Assembly: GCA_016927065.1 (NCBI GenBank)
Contig: JAFGNJ010000019.1
Coordinates: 124,001 to 188,000 of the forward strand
Direction: 5' to 3'
Length of the DNA: 64,000 nt
Source: Deltaproteobacteria bacterium
Lineage (GTDB): Bacteria > Desulfobacterota > B13-G15 > RBG-16-54-18
Shown here: piece by piece, positions 58,887 through 64,000 of the stretch
Layout of the letters: the number at the start of each line of letters is the position of its first letter
How positions within the stretch are numbered: the stretch's first letter is position 1
The notes under the pieces: model-generated
Told to the model about the DNA's origin: nothing
Database searches by the model: none
The model's input: the letters and a program-made list of their open reading frames with translations, nothing else
Made by a program: the position numbers and the translations under genes

Positions 58887-60038
58887 ATGTCATTAGATTG
58901 GGTGCCTCGAGAAGGCGGAAAGAAAGATCATGATCGGTACGGCAAGGAACACTGGGGGGCCATGGACAAACCCCCATGCGTCGTGTACGAAAAGAGACCC
59001 CTCAAGGATCCTCAGGGCAATGTCATTGACGGTCTCTATGTTTCGTGGGTAATCATGAATAATCCGGCCCAGTACAACTCCTATACCACCGAGATGGTCA
59101 AAGGCGTCATCGCAGGTATGGAGAATTCTTCAACTGATCGCGAGGTGGTGGCCACCATTTTTACCGGCGTCGGCCCCTATTCCTTCTGCACCGGCGGCAA
59201 CACCAAAGAGTACTCAGAGTACTACAGCAGCCGTCCCGACGAGTATGGCCAGTACATGGAACTATTCAACAATATGGTGGATTCTATCCTGATGTGTAAA
59301 AAGCCCGTGATCTGCCGGGTCAATGGAATGCGAGTCGCCGGCGGTCAGGAAATAGGTATGGCATGTGATCTTGCCATTTCTTCGGACCTTGCCATTTACG
59401 GGCAGGCCGGTCCTCGCCACGGTTCATCGCCTGCTGGTGGAAGCTCTGACTTCCTACCCTGGTATTTGGGAATCGAGGACGCCATGTGGAGCTGTGTGAG
59501 CTGTGAGATGTGGAGCGCCTACAAGATGAAGGCAAAGACACTTATCTCTAAATGCGTCCCTGTGCTCAAAGACGACAAAGGGAAGTGGGTACGCAATCCT
59601 CAGGTCATTACCGATAAGTGGGTTGATGACGGTGAGATCGTGTACGGCGAATTTAAGTCCGGCGATGCGTTTAAAGAGGCTCGCGGTTGGGTCAATGAGA
59701 AACTCAAAAATAATGACTTCGATTTCGAACTCCTGGATAAGGAAGTGGATAAGATAGTCTGGACCTTCGCCAATCTCTTCCCGGGCTGTCTGATCAAAGC
59801 CGTCGACGAAGTCCGCGCCAAAAAGAAGTTCTTCTGGGATTATTCCAAGAACTACAACAGGCATTGGCTAGCAGCGAACATGGGCGCTGAGGCATTCCTC
59901 GGGTTCGGAGCCTTCAATACGAAGAAGATCACCGGCACGGATACCATCGACTTCATCAAGTATCGGCAGGGAATTGCTGAGAGCACGATGATGAACGAAG
60001 AGTTCTTTGAGAAAGTGCTGGGAAAACCACAGAAATAA
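58887..60038 (+). CDS. bamA: 6-oxocyclohex-1-ene-1-carbonyl-CoA hydrolase
   Basis: DGLYVSWVIMNNPAQYNSYTTEMVKGVIAG, GVGPYSFCTGGNTKEYSEYYSSRPDEYGQYMELFNNMVDSILMCKKPVICRVNGMRVAGGQEIGMACDLAISSDLAIYGQAGPRHGSSPAGGSSDFLPW. Confidence 0.95.
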   Translation: MSLDWVPREGGKKDHDRYGKEHWGAMDKPPCVVYEKRPLKDPQGNVIDGLYVSWVIMNNPAQYNSYTTEMVKGVIAGMENSSTDREVVATIFTGVGPYSFCTGGNTKEYSEYYSSRPDEYGQYMELFNNMVDSILMCKKPVICRVNGMRVAGGQEIGMACDLAISSDLAIYGQAGPRHGSSPAGGSSDFLPWYLGIEDAMWSCVSCEMWSAYKMKAKTLISKCVPVLKDDKGKWVRNPQVITDKWVDDGEIVYGEFKSGDAFKEARGWVNEKLKNNDFDFELLDKEVDKIVWTFANLFPGCLIKAVDEVRAKKKFFWDYSKNYNRHWLAANMGAEAFLGFGAFNTKKITGTDTIDFIKYRQGIAESTMMNEEFFEKVLGKPQK

Positions 60039-60083
60039 GAACGGTATTGCCTTAAGGTTTATACAATTTCACACAACACATAT

Positions 60084-60119
60084 GAGCCGGGAGCTTCAAA
60101 AAAAGCGAGCTCCCGGCTC
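60084..60119. terminator. Rho-independent-type hairpin after bamA
   Basis: GAGCCGGGAGCT-TCAAAAAAAGCG-AGCTCCCGGCTC, 12-bp perfect stem. Confidence 0.85.
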
Positions 60120-60147
60120 CTTTCATTACGTTTTTTTTCAGCGAGGT

Positions 60148-60594
60148 TTAGACTTTCAGTTCTAATTGTAACATATCACCCTTTTGAAATCCCATCTTGT
60201 CGAAGAAGTACAGTCGATCAAATTCCTTCCATGTAACAAGGGTGTAAATGGTATCCACGCCAACCTTCTTTAAATTGGCAACCATTTCTTTAAATAAGAT
60301 CCTGGCTATCCCCTTGCGTTGGTACTGTGGATGTACCCCCACAATATCGATCCAGCCCACCGTATCAGGGACGCCATACTCCCACCCACTGGCGTCACCC
60401 ATGATAAATCCCACCACCTTACCATTCAGTTCAGCAACCAACGAGGCCATAGGCGACCTGTTTTCAGAGAGCTCTATCTTCATGCTCCAGTATTCAGGCC
60501 GCTCTTTCCCCAAGATCGCCTTATCTATCTCCACGATAGCGTCCAGATCGCCATATGCCAACGCCCTTATCTTGACCGACTCCACAAGATCCAT
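60148..60594 (-). CDS. GNAT-family N-acetyltransferase
   Basis: VGFIMGDASGWEYG...WIDIVGVHPQYQRKGIARILFKEMVANLKKVGVDTIYTLV. Confidence 0.92.
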   Translation of the reverse strand: MDLVESVKIRALAYGDLDAIVEIDKAILGKERPEYWSMKIELSENRSPMASLVAELNGKVVGFIMGDASGWEYGVPDTVGWIDIVGVHPQYQRKGIARILFKEMVANLKKVGVDTIYTLVTWKEFDRLYFFDKMGFQKGDMLQLELKV

Positions 60595-60824
60595 TACTCA
60601 TCCCTCTCTCATGAGGTAAACTCTTATTAAAAGTATAGCGAGGGTTTAAACTCTGTCAAGAAAAGGTACAACATGCAGAGGTATGAACACTCGCCTTCTC
60701 ACAGAGAGAGTAATGACACTTCCCTCAAAAACAAAACAACATCCTCTCCTGAGATGGAGAGCTGGTATGCACCAAGGTCGGTTACCTCACGAGCGATCAA
60801 AAAAGAGGTGCATGGAGAACAACA

Positions 60825-61106
60825 TTATTTCCGTAACCCTTGCTGAAAGATTCTCTCACACTTCTCGGCAGTTCGTTCCGACCGCGCGGCTGCGGCCTCA
60901 GCCCTATCAGCAGCGGCTTCCACTCTCTCTGCTGCGGCCTCAACCCTAGCAGCGGCTGTTTGAGCCGCCTTCATAGCCGCCTCTGCGGCTTCTCTGTGTT
61001 CCCTGATCTGTTGATCACTGACACAGCCTGACCCAATGACCAACATCACTATCAGAGAAATGGTCGACACCCCAATTTTACTCCACAATAATCTCCTTGC
61101 CATCAT
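60825..61106 (-). CDS. Alanine-zipper (Lpp-like) lipoprotein
   Basis: VMLVIGSGCVSDQQIREH lipobox-like; AAARVEAAAERVEAAADRAEAAAARSER heptads. Confidence 0.75.
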   Translation of the reverse strand: MMARRLLWSKIGVSTISLIVMLVIGSGCVSDQQIREHREAAEAAMKAAQTAAARVEAAAERVEAAADRAEAAAARSERTAEKCERIFQQGLRK

Positions 61107-61198
61107 GTATCCCCCCCCTTCATAAAATTTGTGTTATGATCTCACAAACAGCATAGTAACTCTTCACAAACCTATCAGCCTGGAGACTCTAATCGTTT

Positions 61199-62743
61199 TT
61201 ATGACCACATCACCTTTCTTCTGAGTATAACATAGCCTACCAGGCTAATTCCCATCAAAGAGCAGAATATGGCAAAGACATCTCCGTACCGAGTGTAAAA
61301 AGTCAACTCCTTATCTTCACCTCGAAGGCCTATTTCTCCCGTGAGGGCCTCTTGGGTAAAAAGGCCGCTGGCCATAGTAATCCTCCCCAGTGGATCCACA
61401 AATGCGCTGATCCCGGTATTAGCCGCCCGTACCAACCATACTCGATTCTCGATTGCCCTGAACGTCGCCTGTGCAAGGTGTTGGTACGGGGCGGATGTCT
61501 TCCCAAACCAGGCATCATTGGTAATGGTCACCATGAAATCGGCATCCTTTCGAACAAAATCCCTGCATAACTCAGGAAATATTACCTCAAAACAAATCAA
61601 AACGCCAAAGTCCCCGCGGGGCAATTGAAAGATGACCTTCTCTTTTCCTGGAGAAATATTCCCAATTCCCACTAACGAATTAAAAAAAGGGAAAAGAGAG
61701 GAAAAAGGAATATATTCACCAAAAGGGACTAAATGGCTCTTATCGTACCGCCCGATGATGCGACGGCTGGGCGCAAGGAGATAGGCACTGTTGTATGTCT
61801 TACGCTTTTCCCCCTCTTTTTTACACAACAGGCTCCCAAAGAGGAGATAAGTACCTGCTTCCTGAGGAATAGCTAAGACCTTACCATCCAACTCCGTACC
61901 TGAGGGAAAATAGGAAGGCAAGGCTGTTTCAGGCCAAACGATGAGTGCCAATGATTGCCCTTCGAGTTCCCGGGTCAAATTCCGGTATATCGTTAATGTC
62001 TTTCTCTGAAAGCCCTTATCCCACTTAACATCCTGAGCTATATTTCCCTGGACAACCCCAATCTGCAATCTCTTTTCACCCTCCACGGGAACATTGATCC
62101 GCCAATAGCCATAGGCAACGGCCAAGGCTAACAAAACGAAGGTAAAGATAGTGCCTTGTAGAGGCAATCCCTTTCTCCCCTTCCATCGGACGATCCATAG
62201 AAAAAAGAGAGTGTTGATCAAGATCACGAGGAAAGAAACCCCATAGACTCCGGTTATATCAGCTATTTGTACCAAGGGGGTATTCAAATACTGAGAGTAG
62301 CCAACCAGGGCCCACGGGAAGCCACTGAGCAGAAAAGAGCGCAGATACTCCAGCCCCACCCAGAGAGCTGGAAAGGCTAAGAGTACTATCCATCCCCCCT
62401 TCTCTTGAGCGTAAGAGGCAAGAAAGGTGAAGGCACCCCAATAGAGGCTGAGGTACATAACCAAAAGAAGCAAGATGGGAATGGCAAGGGGAAGAAGAAT
62501 ATTGCCATATCTGTGGACGGCCACCACCACCCAGTAGATAAGCCCAAGATAGGCAATCACACCGGCAAAAGCTCCCAAGAAAAAGGCTTCCTTCCCGCTT
62601 TTTCCTCGAATGCACACCAAGAGAGGTACCAAGAAAAACCATGCGGCAGGCCACAGGTTAAAGACAGGAAAACTTATGACCATTAGGACCCCTGAGAAGG
62701 CGGCCCAGAAGTAATCTAACGTGTTCACGCGTGAAGATTTCAT
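61199..62743 (-). CDS. lnt: Apolipoprotein N-acyltransferase
   Basis: GVVQGNIAQDVKWDKGFQRKTL, LALIVWPETALPSYF, VLICFEVIFPELCRDFVRKDADFMVTITNDAWFGKTSAPYQHLAQATFRAIENRVWLVRAANTGISAFVDPLG. Confidence 0.96.
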   Translation of the reverse strand: MKSSRVNTLDYFWAAFSGVLMVISFPVFNLWPAAWFFLVPLLVCIRGKSGKEAFFLGAFAGVIAYLGLIYWVVVAVHRYGNILLPLAIPILLLLVMYLSLYWGAFTFLASYAQEKGGWIVLLAFPALWVGLEYLRSFLLSGFPWALVGYSQYLNTPLVQIADITGVYGVSFLVILINTLFFLWIVRWKGRKGLPLQGTIFTFVLLALAVAYGYWRINVPVEGEKRLQIGVVQGNIAQDVKWDKGFQRKTLTIYRNLTRELEGQSLALIVWPETALPSYFPSGTELDGKVLAIPQEAGTYLLFGSLLCKKEGEKRKTYNSAYLLAPSRRIIGRYDKSHLVPFGEYIPFSSLFPFFNSLVGIGNISPGKEKVIFQLPRGDFGVLICFEVIFPELCRDFVRKDADFMVTITNDAWFGKTSAPYQHLAQATFRAIENRVWLVRAANTGISAFVDPLGRITMASGLFTQEALTGEIGLRGEDKELTFYTRYGDVFAIFCSLMGISLVGYVILRRKVMWS

Positions 62744-63882
62744 GCGATGAAACTGTGGTAGAATTCTCCTATCTTGGCAACCACGTATTCCTGTTGATTC
62801 TTCGTAAGCTCAGGATAGATAGGTAGGGCCAAGGTCTCCCGCGCAGCCTTCTCAGCATTGGGGAAATCACCCTCTTCATATCTCAGGTCACGGTAGCACT
62901 CCTGGAGGTGTAACGGAAGGGGATAATAGACATCGGTCCCTATCCCCTCTTGAGCAAGAAATTTCATCAGCTTGTTTCGTTGAGGAACCCTGATGACATA
63001 CTGGTTATAGATATGTCGGTTGTTGTATTGAACGGTGGGGGTCTCGATGCCGAGGGCTTGAACGGGCATCTCTTCAAAAAGCTGATCGTAATAAATGGCG
63101 TTTTCTCGCCTCTTTCCCGTCCATTCCTCCAGATAGCGAAATTTCACCAGAAGGATGGCGGCTTGCAGGGCATCCAGTCTACTGTTAATCCCGATGCATT
63201 GATAGTGATATTTGGCAGTTGCACCATGTACCCTGAGGAGCTTCAGTTTACGCGCCAGGTCTTCGTCATTGGTAGTCACCATCCCTCCATCACCAAATCC
63301 CCCTAAGTTTTTGGAGGGATAAAAAGAAAAACACCCCACATCGCCAATGCTCCCTACACGCTGGGGGGGGACCGAGTCCTTTATGTAATCGGAACCAATG
63401 GCCTGCGCGGCATCCTCAATGATTCGAAGATTGTTGTCTCGAGCTAGCTCCTTGATCGGCGTCATATCGGCACTTTGACCGAAGAGGTGCACCGGGATAA
63501 TAGCCTTCGTTTGAGGGGTAATGCGCTCCTGTATGCGAGTGGGATCGAGATTATAGGTCCGGGGATCAATATCAACAAAAACAGGCACTGCTCCGACCTT
63601 AGAGATGGAACCAGCCGTTGCGAAGAAGGTAAATGGTGTGGTTATTACCTCGTCTCCTGCGCCAATATCCACCGCCATAAGGGATAAAGTCAGGGCATCA
63701 CTCCCTGAGGCCACGCCTATCCCATAACGGACGGAGGAATAATCGGCAATAGCCTCTTCTAAGGCCTCTACCTTCGGTCCCAAAATAAAGTGTTGATCCG
63801 ACACTACCTCAGAGATGGCCTGATCAATTTCCTCTTTAATCCGCTGATATTGAGCCTTTAAATCAAGAAAAGGTACGTTCAT
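62740..63882 (-). CDS. DegT/DnrJ/EryC1/StrS-family aminotransferase
   Basis: NVPFLDLKAQYQRIKEEID, IGVASGSDALTLSLMAVDIGAGDEVITTPFTFFATAGSI, FSFYPSKNLGGFGDGGMVTTNDEDLA. Confidence 0.95.
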   Translation of the reverse strand: MNVPFLDLKAQYQRIKEEIDQAISEVVSDQHFILGPKVEALEEAIADYSSVRYGIGVASGSDALTLSLMAVDIGAGDEVITTPFTFFATAGSISKVGAVPVFVDIDPRTYNLDPTRIQERITPQTKAIIPVHLFGQSADMTPIKELARDNNLRIIEDAAQAIGSDYIKDSVPPQRVGSIGDVGCFSFYPSKNLGGFGDGGMVTTNDEDLARKLKLLRVHGATAKYHYQCIGINSRLDALQAAILLVKFRYLEEWTGKRRENAIYYDQLFEEMPVQALGIETPTVQYNNRHIYNQYVIRVPQRNKLMKFLAQEGIGTDVYYPLPLHLQECYRDLRYEEGDFPNAEKAARETLALPIYPELTKNQQEYVVAKIGEFYHSFIA

Positions 63883-64000
63883 CTCTTAGTAACCACAGTA
63901 GAGAATAATATATCGGTTTTCTGTGAAAAATCAACTAAAAAAGGTATCAATCTTGGCGGGTATAATCCTCAGTTCTATGACGGATAATAGTGCCCTCCGT

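Noticed and set aside
1-64000. tRNA or rRNA genes
   Set aside because: No rRNA-like sequence or convincing tRNA cloverleaf was seen by eye; a tRNAscan run would be needed to exclude them.

Overview
This 64 kb window looks like an anaerobic, aromatic-degrading, syntroph-like Desulfobacterota ('Deltaproteobacteria') chromosome; the taxonomy is inferred from gene content only. From left to right it carries: a trehalose cluster (two TreT-like glycosyltransferases, a DUF5752-like protein, an OtsA-OtsB fusion); a TCA operon (Re-citrate synthase-like, isocitrate dehydrogenase, two-subunit fumarase); Na+-pump decarboxylase subunits (a 46-aa OadG-like ORF missing from the supplied track, plus GcdB/OadB); maf, yggS, argH and a small lipoprotein; a region rearranged around a duplicated gene tail; a flavodoxin/MEMO/DUF434 operon; an MNT/HEPN pair; a complete type I-C CRISPR-Cas locus with a truncated extra cas3 start and a 7-repeat array; an accessory stretch (RipA-like, discoidin-OmpA, M48 protease, SUKH-like, ECF sigma factor, methyltransferases); SucCD-like and AMP-forming acyl-CoA ligases; mltG and ruvX; a benzoyl-CoA lower-pathway operon (acyl-CoA dehydrogenase, biotin carrier, SDR, BamQ-like, BamA-like); lnt; and a DegT-family aminotransferase. 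The most notable observations are: (1) a Re-citrate-synthase-like enzyme fused to a C-terminal Cache/PDC-type sensor domain with no visible transmembrane segment; (2) a ~251-bp MITE-like element with inverted termini and a perfect 9-bp flanking direct repeat; (3) two adjacent CRISPR spacers sharing the same 5' end but differing by 4 nt at the 3' end; (4) a truncated cas3 HD start directly upstream of intact cas3; (5) a mini-ORF whose 3' half duplicates a lipoprotein gene tail. All family names come from reading the sequence by eye. No database search was run.
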